DNA of 64,000 nucleotides, taken from contig NZ_RCIH01000010.1 in assembly GCF_003675855.1 (NCBI RefSeq), forward strand, positions 1-64,000, written 5' to 3'. This document shows, in pieces, positions 51,337 through 60,181 of this stretch. Both the position numbers and the translations under genes were made by a program. The notes under the pieces were generated by a model. That model did not search any database. It worked only from the letters and a program-made list of their open reading frames with translations, and was not told the origin of the DNA. Each line of letters starts with the position of its first letter. Position 1 is the stretch's first letter. The stretch comes from Halostella salina (lineage in GTDB: Archaea; Halobacteriota; Halobacteria; Halobacteriales; Natronoarchaeaceae).

Positions 51337-52998
51337 TTACGAGTCGAGCGAGCGGCGCGAGATGACCTCCTTCAGCACGTCGCCGCCGCGGATGTCGGTC
51401 AGCGCGATGACGGGGTCGGTCACCCCGCCCATGTCCGCGTAGTCGGGGTCGACACACAGCGTGCGGGAGCCGCCGAGGTCGACCGGGAGCCGCCGGAGGA
51501 GGTCCTCGATGTCACCCGTCGTGCCGAGGAACTCCGTGGTGTCGAGTCTGACCAGACAGTCGCCGGTCGGCTCCTCGGTCGGCTGGAGCAAGACCGGATA
51601 CCGGCCGGTCAGGAGCGAGCAGTCGCTGACCGTGCAGTTCGGGGACCGCGACAGGTACAGGCCGTCGCGGCGCTCGCCCGCCTGGTCGACCCGGAGGTTC
51701 TCGAACGTGGTGTCGCCCCGTCCGATGACCCAGACCGCGTGGCCGGTCGCGGACTCGCCGAGGATCCGGACGTCGGTGATGGTGCCGCTGTGTGGCTTCG
51801 GCGGCGGGTCGTAATGCTGGCCCCCGGTCGGGGCCTTCGCGAGGATCCCCGTGCTTCCGTCGGCGTCGACGCGGACCCGCGTGGATTCGATCGTGAAGTC
51901 GCCGCCGTTGGTCCCGACGGCGATCCCCGGCGATGCGGGCGCGGCGAACATCCTGACGTCGGCGTCCCGGACCGTGACCCCGCCGGGCGAGCGCCCCGCG
52001 TTGGATCCGGCCCGGCCACTCTCGATCCGTATGCCCCGGGGGTTGAGGTAGTCGGCCGGAGCGTTCGGCCCGCCCACGTCCTCGATGTCGACCTCGACGG
52101 TCGTCCCCTCCACCACGCTGCCCTCGCTCCCGAGCCGGACCTGGGAGATGTCGTTGTTCCGGAACGTGCCGCCCTCGACGTGGACGACGCCGGTGGTCCG
52201 GCTCGCGTAGACGCCGTTGTTCGGGAACTCCGCGACGTGGCAGTCGACGAGGCGGAGCGTCCCGGCGTGGCTCGGCCCGACGTAGATACCGACGCGCCCG
52301 TCGCCGTGGTTGTACGTCCCGATCCGGCCGCCCTCCTGTGCGACGAACCGCCTGACGACGCCCTCGCCGTCCGGCGACCGGACGATGGGGAGCAGCGCGT
52401 TCCCGACGGGGACGTTCCCCCCTTCGCCCTCGGGCGCGCTCCCGTCGCGGGTGCCGCGGCCGACGACCCGCACGTCCCGGACGTCCAGCCCGTCCTCGAC
52501 GCCGAGCTGGAGCGTCGGCGCGCAGTTGTCGGCCGACGCGTCGACCGTCACGTTCCGGAACAGCAGGTCCCGGCCGCCGTCGATCACGATCCACTTGTCG
52601 TTGTGGCCGGCCGGTGCCTCGAACGTCACGTCGCCGTCGCCGACGACGCCCAGGTTCGTCAGCCCGGAGAGGCGGTTCGTCCGCTCGAACCGGTAGGTTC
52701 CGGCGGGGAACCGGAGCAGCGTGTCGGCGGCGGCGGCGTCGCGGAAGGCGGCGTCGCACGGCTCGTCGCCGTCCGGGTCACAGCCCGCGTCCGCGACCAT
52801 GTCGACGACGGTCCCGTACTCGTCGGCGAGTTCCTCGGTATCCGGGTCCTCCGGAGGAGGTGGCGTCTCGGGCGGCCGGCGGGTTGGGGCGTCCGTCGTC
52901 CTGCGGGGGCCGTCGCCGTCCGGACCGTCCCAGCAGCCGGCGAGGGCCGCGAGCGCGCCGGTTCCGGCGAGCGACTGCAGATACCTGCGACGGTTCAT
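51337..52998 (-). CDS. Tat lipoprotein with parallel beta-helix domain (second)
   Basis: 553 residues. MNRRRYLQSLAGTGALAALAGC gives a twin-arginine signal and lipobox Cys22. A Thr/Pro-rich linker leads into the right-handed beta-helix, with VVHVEGGTFRNNDISQVRLG shared with the other beta-helix proteins. DEPCDAAFRDAAAADTLLRF, the N-terminal entry, matches the lipoprotein at 21450. It is a paralogue, probably acting at the cell surface. No catalytic residues can be named with confidence. Confidence 0.84.
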   Translation of the reverse strand: MNRRRYLQSLAGTGALAALAGCWDGPDGDGPRRTTDAPTRRPPETPPPPEDPDTEELADEYGTVVDMVADAGCDPDGDEPCDAAFRDAAAADTLLRFPAGTYRFERTNRLSGLTNLGVVGDGDVTFEAPAGHNDKWIVIDGGRDLLFRNVTVDASADNCAPTLQLGVEDGLDVRDVRVVGRGTRDGSAPEGEGGNVPVGNALLPIVRSPDGEGVVRRFVAQEGGRIGTYNHGDGRVGIYVGPSHAGTLRLVDCHVAEFPNNGVYASRTTGVVHVEGGTFRNNDISQVRLGSEGSVVEGTTVEVDIEDVGGPNAPADYLNPRGIRIESGRAGSNAGRSPGGVTVRDADVRMFAAPASPGIAVGTNGGDFTIESTRVRVDADGSTGILAKAPTGGQHYDPPPKPHSGTITDVRILGESATGHAVWVIGRGDTTFENLRVDQAGERRDGLYLSRSPNCTVSDCSLLTGRYPVLLQPTEEPTGDCLVRLDTTEFLGTTGDIEDLLRRLPVDLGGSRTLCVDPDYADMGGVTDPVIALTDIRGGDVLKEVISRRSLDS

Positions 52999-53088
52999 CT
53001 GTGGCTATACGACAACTAATCGGCTTGCGCGTCATTGTTATGTTGGGTGTTCCCCGGGTAACGCAACACTTCCCCGGGCCGTCCGGCG

Positions 53089-53631
53089 CTATCGCCGAAC
53101 GCCCGGAACGCCGTCGGCGACCCACAGCGCGAGCGCCAGCGCGAGGACGGCGGCCTCGACCAGCAGGTAGAGCCGGCCGACCGGCGTCCCGAGGAACAGC
53201 CGGAACGACCCCCACAGCTCCGCGACGCGGGCGAGCAGCGCCGTCCCGCCGTCGCTCGCCCGGGAGACCGCCGGCCAGAAGAGGAACCCGACCCGGAGCG
53301 TCCCGCCGAGCGAGTTGAAGATCACGTCGCCGAGGAGATGCGAGAGGTAGCCGACGCCGAACGCGACGCCGACCCCGGGGACGCCGGCACGGCTCGTGAG
53401 CGCCAGGGCCGCGGCGACCGCGGGGACGGCGAAAAACACCGAGTGGCCGAGCGAGAGCCCGCTCGGGAGCACGCCCAGCCACCAGGCCAGCGGCTTGTCG
53501 ATCAGGTCGGGGAGCTGCGTCGCGACGGCGAGCACCGCGGCCTCGACGCCGGTCGGCGTCCGGGCCGCGGACAGCCGGACGGTCGGGGAGAACAGCAGGT
53601 AGCCGACGGCGAGGTGTTCCCAGGGCCACAC
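53089..53631 (-). CDS. YdjM/DUF457-like membrane-bound metal-dependent hydrolase
   Basis: 180 residues with four hydrophobic helices. Conserved polar residues appear as WPWEHLAVGYL, ATQLPDLIDKP, LGHSVFFAV and YLSHLLGDVIFN, the H/D pattern of the LexA-binding, membrane-bound metal-dependent hydrolase family. The reaction is unknown. It lies three bases after the DUF1616 gene on the same strand, so an operon is likely. Confidence 0.85.
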   Translation of the reverse strand: MWPWEHLAVGYLLFSPTVRLSAARTPTGVEAAVLAVATQLPDLIDKPLAWWLGVLPSGLSLGHSVFFAVPAVAAALALTSRAGVPGVGVAFGVGYLSHLLGDVIFNSLGGTLRVGFLFWPAVSRASDGGTALLARVAELWGSFRLFLGTPVGRLYLLVEAAVLALALALWVADGVPGVRR

Positions 53632-53634
53632 GCG

Positions 53635-54651
53635 TCACGCCCCCCTGTTCACGTCGACCGAGAGGTACGCGCTCCGGTAGGCGGTGTCGGCGTTCACCGC
53701 CTCGGGAACGTCGCCGCGGTAGAGGTAGTAGTGGAGGCGAATGCGGTCCCCGACCAGGTCCGGCACTGCCGCGTGGGTCCGCCGCCACGTCTCCCCGGGT
53801 CCGACGGCCGCCTCGAACCGGTCGAGTTCCCGCTGTTCGAGCACTCTGACCCCGTCGGCGGCCGGTTCGACCCGCTGGACGACGGCGACAACGGTGTAGT
53901 TCGTCTCGGCGCCCTCGTTGTTCTCCACGCTGACGACCAGTTCGGCGGGGTCGCCGGCCGTGAGGTTGGTCGGGTAGTCGGTCGCCTCGAGTTCGCCGGA
54001 CTCGTTCTCCGTGAGGAGGGCGATGGAGCTGTACGACTCGCCGTCCTGTGGCACCGCGAGCGCGTACCCCATCGTCGCCGTCGCGAGGAGCACGCTGACG
54101 ACCAGTGCGGCGTTGACGAGCCCGGCGTACCGCCGGTCGGTGCCGAACAGGCCGGCACGGAGGTCTGCGACCCAGCGCCCAACCGGCACGCGATATCGGC
54201 GGTGTCGGGCGAGCCGTGCCCGGCGCACCGCCGCGGTCACCGCGCCGACGCAGATCAGGCCCACGAAGGCGGCGACGACTACGGGACGGGAGAGCGGGAA
54301 CGGCGACGCGGCGACGGCGACCGCCACCACCGGCAACAGCGCCACGCTCATCCCGAAGGAGAGCGCCGCGCGCTCGACGCCGTCGACGGTCGCCGCCGGG
54401 TCGTCCGGCGACGGGTCGAACGGCTGGTCGGACGCGGCCGTGTCGGCCGACCCGGGGAACGCCACCGCGACGACGACGTACCCCGGCAGGAACAGGAGAA
54501 GCGGCACGCCGACCGCCGCGCGGAGCAGCGAACCGTCCCAGATGAACAGCACGACGGTCCCCGCGAGCGCGAAGGCAACCGCGGCGGCGAGGTCGAACGG
54601 GAAGAACGCGAGCCGGCTCCGCCGGGAGCCGTTTGACTGCTCGTACTTCAT
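53635..54651 (-). CDS. DUF1616 family membrane protein
   Basis: 338 residues. Four or five hydrophobic helices lie in the N-terminal two-thirds (PFDLAAAVAFALAGTVVLF, LLFLPGYVVVAVAFP, and so on). A soluble C-terminal beta-rich domain follows, with LVVSVENNEGAETNYTVVAV. LLLFLPGYVVVAVAFP is the DUF1616 hallmark. The family is common in archaeal N-glycosylation and surface-polymer gene regions; its role is unknown. Confidence 0.85.
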   Translation of the reverse strand: MKYEQSNGSRRSRLAFFPFDLAAAVAFALAGTVVLFIWDGSLLRAAVGVPLLLFLPGYVVVAVAFPGSADTAASDQPFDPSPDDPAATVDGVERAALSFGMSVALLPVVAVAVAASPFPLSRPVVVAAFVGLICVGAVTAAVRRARLARHRRYRVPVGRWVADLRAGLFGTDRRYAGLVNAALVVSVLLATATMGYALAVPQDGESYSSIALLTENESGELEATDYPTNLTAGDPAELVVSVENNEGAETNYTVVAVVQRVEPAADGVRVLEQRELDRFEAAVGPGETWRRTHAAVPDLVGDRIRLHYYLYRGDVPEAVNADTAYRSAYLSVDVNRGA

Positions 54652-55228
54652 CCGGCCCCGGTCGTCGACAGCGAGCGGTAGCGGAGCTGTACGGGCGCTT
54701 CGGCGACGTGTCCCGGCATACTGTACTCGTGTCCGCTTGCGCCGTCGTTCCCTTTGTTATACTGACCCTACACTCGCCCGACAACTGCGCCAGTCTCGAT
54801 CCCGGGCGGGCGCGCAGCGGGGTCGGCCGACCCGGCAACGGCCGCGACCGTGCCACGGCAGTCCGGGGCCGCTCCGTCGGTAGGACGGCGTTACCGGCGA
54901 CCGTCGGTCCGACCGCAGGCTACAACGTCGCCTTACTGCCGGCCCGTCGGGGGTGTGCCGCGAAGCGATAGGGACGGAACGAGTAAGCCGATCTTAGCGA
55001 ATGTTGGTAACTACTCGAAACGTATTCGCAGGTATCCGGCTATGAACTGGCTATGATGCCGACCGTCGTGGATGGTACTCGGTCGCAAACGTTATTCAGG
55101 TAAGGTGCCCCTGCCGTAGACGTGATGGGAACGCTCGGGCGCGACGGACCGGGGAACGAGGGTCCGACCGAACGGTACAATGAGCTTACTGACCGCGGCG
55201 CAGCCGGACGAACCGGGGTGGCGCGCTG
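54652..55228. other. Intergenic gap of 577 bp
   Basis: It separates the divergent DUF1616 gene and the small gene at 55229. Short frames here have no haloarchaeal composition and are not supported. The right end, 54980-55110, is less GC-rich and includes AACGTTATTCAGG, a plausible promoter for the small protein. I see no repeat or RNA. Confidence 0.4.
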
Positions 55229-55468
55229 ATGTCGAAGCGCGCCGCGGGCGAGGAGGAATCGGTGCGGGTCGAGTGGGCACAGCAGGACGCCGACCCCGAC
55301 CTGACGGGGGACCTCGACTACCGGCTGGACGACTGGGAGGTCGTCGACGCGCGCTCGGCGGGCAACGAGCAGCTGATGTTTCTGCCGAACGACGAGGACC
55401 TGATCAAGGAGGAGGCGTTCATCGTCGCCGAGCCGGACGCGGTCCGGAACCTCGGCGACAGCGTGTGA
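55229..55468 (+). CDS. Small orphan protein, paralogue of 47983 gene
   Basis: 79 residues, very acidic. From residue 20 the segment DADPDLTGDLDYRLDDWEVV and then FLPNDEDLIKEEAFIVAEPD parallels the protein at 47983-48255 over about 55 residues. It is convergent to the toroid-like gene at 55505. The function is unknown. The ATG at 55229 gives the length closest to its paralogue. Confidence 0.7.
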   Translation: MSKRAAGEEESVRVEWAQQDADPDLTGDLDYRLDDWEVVDARSAGNEQLMFLPNDEDLIKEEAFIVAEPDAVRNLGDSV

Positions 55469-55504
55469 TCGGGTCGCGGGACCCGGCCGACAGTGCGCCG
55501 CGGC

Positions 55505-56770
55505 CTACAGCTCCGACACCGGCGCGCCGGAGAGCCGCTGGGCGGTGAGATACTCCGACATCGCGTAGGCCATCCACGCCTGACACCAGCGCATGAGCGT
55601 GATCCGCTTCGTGTAGAACCGCCCCTTCCGGAAGTAGAACCGGCCGTCGCCGGCGTAGAGGTTGTCCAGCGTCCACCGGAGGATCCGCTCGGCGACGTCC
55701 AGGTCGCCCGAGTAGGTGAACACGAGGATCCCCTGGGCGGCGGCGTGGATGTCCCGGGGGTAGGCGTTCGCCTCGTCGAAGCGCGGCGCGCCGTCGGACT
55801 CGAACAGCCCGCGATAGAACGACAGCGCGCGGTCGAGCGTGTCGCCGTAGCGCGCCGAGCCGACCAGCGAGTGGTACTGCTGGAACGCCTCGACGACGAA
55901 CCCGTTGTGGTGGCTGTCCATCGAGAGATGGGAGGCGTCCGCCGGGTCGCGGTAGTGCCAGCCCCCGAGGTCGGTCTGCAGGCGCGCGATGTGGTCCAGT
56001 ATCTTCGTCGCGCGGTCCAGCAACACCTGCTCGCCGAAGAAGTCGTACAGTTCGACGAGGATGCGAGCGCCGAGCGCGCCGGCGTTGATCGTGTAGTAGT
56101 CGTCCGAGTGGTTCATGTGGTAGTCGATGACCGCGCCGTCGCCGCCGTCGACCTCGCGGTAGTCGAGGTCCTCGGTCACGAACGCCGCGGCGGTGCGGGC
56201 CATCTCCGGGTAGCGGGAGTCGAGATCCGCGCCGGCGAGCAGGGCCTTGACCGCGTAGGAGGTCGACACCACGTCCGGGTCGTTCGGCACGCCGCGGCCG
56301 TCGAGGTGCTGGATCTCGTGGTTGTGGCCGCCGCAGAAGCCGCTGTACCCGGTCGACCGCTCCTCGACGAGCCAGTCGAGCAGGTCGCGCGCCTCCGACA
56401 GGTAGTCGGTCCCGTCCTCGGGGTCGTAGTCGATGTCGGTCGTGAGGCGGTGGAAGTTCAGGTTCGTCATGGCGAACAGCGCCGTCCCCTTGTAGTTGCG
56501 GCGCTGCTCGACGAGGAACAGCGGGCGGACGTTGACCGGGGCGCGCTTGATCGTCTCCTGGAAGGCGATGTTCACCCACTTGTTGTCGAACGGGAGCGCC
56601 CGCCGGATCCGGCTCGACATCCCGTCGCCGTAGTCCCAGCCGGTGTAGTCGCGCCGACGCGCGTACGTCAGCGTGTCCCGGAGGACGCGGAGGACGGTCG
56701 GCCCGTTCTCCAGCGGCCGGTCGGCCGCGCGATGCTGGTCTGCCGTGGCGTTGGGGGATTGCAGAGTCAT
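55505..56770 (-). CDS. Alpha/alpha-toroid-like protein of glycan clusters
   Basis: 421 residues, almost entirely helical with repeated motifs ending in W/H-rich loops: STGYSGFCGGHNHEIQHL, LGGWHYRDPADASHLSMDSH and DGRFYFRKGRFYTKRI. The helical repeats resemble six-hairpin (alpha/alpha) toroids of glycan epimerases, hydrolases and lyases. No catalytic residue can be assigned. Similar proteins occur in haloarchaeal exopolysaccharide clusters. ATG 56770 (MTLQSPNATADQ) is preferred over a longer, low-complexity frame. Confidence 0.7.
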   Translation of the reverse strand: MTLQSPNATADQHRAADRPLENGPTVLRVLRDTLTYARRRDYTGWDYGDGMSSRIRRALPFDNKWVNIAFQETIKRAPVNVRPLFLVEQRRNYKGTALFAMTNLNFHRLTTDIDYDPEDGTDYLSEARDLLDWLVEERSTGYSGFCGGHNHEIQHLDGRGVPNDPDVVSTSYAVKALLAGADLDSRYPEMARTAAAFVTEDLDYREVDGGDGAVIDYHMNHSDDYYTINAGALGARILVELYDFFGEQVLLDRATKILDHIARLQTDLGGWHYRDPADASHLSMDSHHNGFVVEAFQQYHSLVGSARYGDTLDRALSFYRGLFESDGAPRFDEANAYPRDIHAAAQGILVFTYSGDLDVAERILRWTLDNLYAGDGRFYFRKGRFYTKRITLMRWCQAWMAYAMSEYLTAQRLSGAPVSEL

Positions 56771-57050
56771 ATACGGTGGAGGGTGTGGCCGTTCAGGGGA
56801 CCGTCCGTCCGAAATCCGGGTCTCATGACGGTTCCCTACGGCAGCAACCGGGTTTGTAATGGACCTCTTAGCTGCCGCGACGCGCTCCAGCGCCGAACGC
56901 GACCGGGACGGCGGCGCGCCGGCCCCGGCGGGAGGCGGCACCGACGGCTCGGACCCGCCGTCTGTTTCGGGCGTTATCCGGTCCGAACCGGTGCGGGGCA
57001 GCGGCACAAGTTCCGGCTAACAAAGGGTCGAGACGGCGGACGTACCACCG

Positions 57051-58172
57051 ATGAAACAGCTGTTTTTTACGAACACCCCGGCGCACGTCCACCTGTACAA
57101 ACACGCCGTCCGGCGGCTCCGCGAGGCGGGCCACGACGCGCGGATCCTCGCGCGGGACTACGGCTGTACGATCCCGCTGCTGGAGTGGTACGACCTGCCC
57201 TACGAGACGTACGGCTACTGCGGGACGAGCAAGTTCTCGCTCCTGCGCAACGTCGTCGACCACTACCGGAACATCCTCTCCTCCGCCGTCCGGTTCGACC
57301 CCGACCTCGTGTTCGGGATGGGCGCGTACGCGGCCCACGCCGGGGCGGTGACGCGGACGCCGGTCGTCCTCCTGCTCGACTCCGAACCGACGACGCTCGA
57401 CCACCGGATCTCCGCGCCCTTTGCCGACGCCATGCTGACCCCCTCGGCCTTCCGGAAGGACCTGGGAGAGAAGCACTACGAGTTCCCCGGCTTCAAGGAG
57501 TCGGCGTACCTCCACCCCGACGCCTACGAGCCGGCCGGCGACGTGCGGGCGCGCCTCGGCCTCGCCGACGACGAGCGGTTCGTCCTCCTGCGGTTCAACG
57601 CCTTCGGGTCCCACCACGACGTGGGGAAAGGTGGGTTCAGCCCGGCACAGCGCCGGGAACTGGTCAAGACGCTGGCCGCGGAGGCGACGGTGCTGCTCTC
57701 CGACGAGGGCGACGCGGTCGACGTGGCGACGCTCCCGGCCCGCGAGTTCGACTGCCACCCGGCGCTGCTCCACGACGCGCTGGCCGAGGCCGACCTGCTG
57801 GTCGCGGACACCCAGACGATGGTGACGGAGGCGGCGCTGCTCGGCACGCCCGCGATCCGGTCGAACTCGTGGGTCGGCGAGGACGACATGGGGAACTTCC
57901 TCGAACTCGAACGGCGCGGCCTCGTCCGCAACCTGCGGTCGTTCGACGACGTGCTCGACGCGGCAACTGAACTGCTGGCCGACGAGGACGCGCCAGCGCG
58001 CTGGGCCGAGCGCCGCGAGCGGTTCATGGCCGAGACGGTGAACCTCACCGACGTGATCGTCGACGTGGCGACCGACCCCGAATCGATCGACGCCGTCCCC
58101 GGACTGTCGCGCCGGCTGTCGACCGACCGGACGGAACTCGCCGACGCCGAGGCGGGCGCGACGCGGCCGTGA
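57051..58172 (+). CDS. DUF354 family GT-B-like protein
   Basis: 373 residues of the DUF354 type: N-terminal LFFTNTPAHVHLYKHAVRRL, LARDYGCTIPLLEWYDLPYE, VFGMGAYAAHAGAV, and the late segment LLVADTQTMVTEAALLGTPA. DUF354 proteins resemble WecB-like and MurG-like glycosyltransferases in fold, and are found in haloarchaeal surface-glycan clusters. The sugar is unknown. It is divergent from the toroid gene, with about 280 bases between. Confidence 0.85.
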   Translation: MKQLFFTNTPAHVHLYKHAVRRLREAGHDARILARDYGCTIPLLEWYDLPYETYGYCGTSKFSLLRNVVDHYRNILSSAVRFDPDLVFGMGAYAAHAGAVTRTPVVLLLDSEPTTLDHRISAPFADAMLTPSAFRKDLGEKHYEFPGFKESAYLHPDAYEPAGDVRARLGLADDERFVLLRFNAFGSHHDVGKGGFSPAQRRELVKTLAAEATVLLSDEGDAVDVATLPAREFDCHPALLHDALAEADLLVADTQTMVTEAALLGTPAIRSNSWVGEDDMGNFLELERRGLVRNLRSFDDVLDAATELLADEDAPARWAERRERFMAETVNLTDVIVDVATDPESIDAVPGLSRRLSTDRTELADAEAGATRP

Positions 58173-58197
58173 GTACGGCCCGGACGCGGCGGCCAGT

Positions 58198-59199
58198 TTA
58201 GCTGACGAGGTTGTACGCGCTCTTGGCGAGGCGCATCCCGGTCCCGCCCGACTCGACGACGTAGTAGGGCCGCAGGTCCGCGCCGAACTTCGCCTTGTAG
58301 CGACAGAGCCGCTCGGTGTTCGCGCCGACCAGGTCGTACTGGTGGACCGAGTCGAGCGCCGGGTCCTCGACGATGTCCCGGATGATCCCCCAGTGAAGCA
58401 GCCCGTTGACGCCGGTGCCGTCGTACTCGGCGCGCGTGCCGCCCTGCCAGAAGTAGGCCGAGTCGTTCGAGTAGAGCGCGACGATGCCGCTCAGGAACTC
58501 CCCGTCGGGGGCGCGGGCGACGTACACGCGACAGCGGTCGCCGAGCCGGTCGACGAGGTCGCGCACGAACGGCCACGAGACGGGGAGCGACGAGTCGGTG
58601 TCGTCGTAGCGCTCGGCGGTGCGCTCGAACACGCGTTTGGCCGCCGTCCGCCCCTCGACGGCGAGTTCGGCGTCGGACGCCTGCGCGTCGCGGATCTCCC
58701 GCCGGAGGCTGCTGCTGAAGGAGCCGAGCACGTCGTCGAGCGAGCGGCCGTCGAGCGGGAGCCGGTACGTGAAGGAGGGGTCGACCGAGAGGTCCGACCA
58801 GTCGAACGGCCGCGGGTCGTCGTAGTCGGGGGTCGTGACCGTCCGGAACAGGGTGTTCGAGGCGGTCGCGTCCAGTTCGTCGACGACCCCCTCGGCGAAG
58901 CGCCGGTTCAGCTTCTCCCGCTTGCGTCGCTTGGGCGAGTTCGGCATCAGGATCGGCCCCATGTGAGGGACGCTCATCGACGGCGGCGGGGAGGTGACGA
59001 CGCGGCCGATGGAGCCGTCGCGGACGAACGCGGGGAACAGCGCGACCGCCTGCTGGCCCTTGAACCCGCCGAGCAGCCGGAGGTCCGCGACGGTGTGGTC
59101 GTCGAGCGCGCGAAGCGCCTCCGGCGTGTGAAACACGTCGAACCCGGCGGACGGCAGTGCGTCCCCCCAGTCGTCGAGGGAGAGGTGTTCGATGTTCAT
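58198..59199 (-). CDS. GNAT/FemAB-like transferase
   Basis: 333 residues. LGSFSSSLRREIRDAQASDA and the later VYVARAPDGEFLSGIVALYS and LLHWGIIRDIVEDP follow the FemAB/BioF2-like GNAT arrangement of proteins in exopolysaccharide and PEP-CTERM clusters. They transfer an acyl or aminoacyl group to a glycan. The substrate is not known. It begins ten bases after the end of the deacetylase gene on the same strand, so it belongs to the operon. Confidence 0.82.
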   Translation of the reverse strand: MNIEHLSLDDWGDALPSAGFDVFHTPEALRALDDHTVADLRLLGGFKGQQAVALFPAFVRDGSIGRVVTSPPPSMSVPHMGPILMPNSPKRRKREKLNRRFAEGVVDELDATASNTLFRTVTTPDYDDPRPFDWSDLSVDPSFTYRLPLDGRSLDDVLGSFSSSLRREIRDAQASDAELAVEGRTAAKRVFERTAERYDDTDSSLPVSWPFVRDLVDRLGDRCRVYVARAPDGEFLSGIVALYSNDSAYFWQGGTRAEYDGTGVNGLLHWGIIRDIVEDPALDSVHQYDLVGANTERLCRYKAKFGADLRPYYVVESGGTGMRLAKSAYNLVS

Positions 59200-59209
59200 T
59201 CGGTGTCCG

Positions 59210-60181
59210 TCACTCGTCGGACCGGGGCTTTGTTATCCGCCGTATACCCTCGTCGGGGGGCGCGGCGTCGCCGTCCGCCGGAGCGAGGGTTCGGTACAGC
59301 TGGCCGGGCGGACCGACCCACCCGGACAGCTCCTGCGCTCGCTCTATCAGCCGGCGGTACAGCCGACAGTAGCCGGGGAACTCGTCCTCGTTGAAAAACC
59401 GGGGGTGCCAGAGGACGGTCATGACCGCGTCGTTGGCCGCCGCCTCGAACAGCAGGTCCTCGCAGGCGTCGAACGCGCGGTCGAACGACCGGCCGGGGTC
59501 CGGGAGCGCGACCTCCATCGCGGTCAGCGGGAAGACGACGAACTCGTCGTCGAACGGCCGGACCGGGTCGTAGCCGTGCCGGAAGCCGTACTCGCTGGCC
59601 GACCCGAGGCTGGCGTCGTACCGGAGTCCGGCCTCGGTGTGGTGCCGCCAGGTGTCGGGGACGTCGAGGTTGAGGTAGTGCTGTCGCCCGCCGACGACGG
59701 GGTGACCGAGCACGTCCTCCAGCACCGCCTTCTCGTGGCGGAGCCGTTCCGGGTCGCGGTACGACCCGTAGGAGCCGTGCAGGCCGACCTCCCAGCCGTC
59801 CCCGTCAAGCCCTCTGATCGCGTCGGCGATCGCCGGCGACTCGATATCGTACCGCCCGAGGTGCTGGATCCACCGCTCCGGCCGGAGCCACTCGCGGGGC
59901 GGCTGGTCGCGGAACAGGTGTGGCTCGTTCAGGAAGTAAAACGCCGACCGCACCCCCAGATCCGACTCCAGGTCCCGGATCTCGTCGAACTGCCAGTACG
60001 GGTTCCGACCGGGGAGCGCGGTCCGCAGGTGGTAGCCCGGGCGCTCCTGGAGCGCGTAGTAGATCGACTGGTACGTCTTGTACGGCCGGTCCACGTCGTG
60101 GGTGAGACAGAGCGCGAACTCGTGGCCGTCGGGGACCGCGTCGCCGTCTCCGCCGTCCGGCCCGGCGTTCCCGTCAGGCAC
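59210..60181 (-). CDS. Polysaccharide deacetylase-like protein
   Basis: 323 residues from a GTG start, overlapping the wecB end by eight bases. The NodB-type opening FALCLTHDVDRPYKTYQSIY has the Asp-Asp-like TxDxD site as THDVD. WEVGLHGSYGSYRD supplies the metal His, and TVLWHPRFFNE the late His. It should remove acetyl groups from amino sugars of the glycan. The fold is longer than bacterial NodB and of a type common in archaeal EPS clusters. Confidence 0.85.
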   Translation of the reverse strand: MPDGNAGPDGGDGDAVPDGHEFALCLTHDVDRPYKTYQSIYYALQERPGYHLRTALPGRNPYWQFDEIRDLESDLGVRSAFYFLNEPHLFRDQPPREWLRPERWIQHLGRYDIESPAIADAIRGLDGDGWEVGLHGSYGSYRDPERLRHEKAVLEDVLGHPVVGGRQHYLNLDVPDTWRHHTEAGLRYDASLGSASEYGFRHGYDPVRPFDDEFVVFPLTAMEVALPDPGRSFDRAFDACEDLLFEAAANDAVMTVLWHPRFFNEDEFPGYCRLYRRLIERAQELSGWVGPPGQLYRTLAPADGDAAPPDEGIRRITKPRSDE

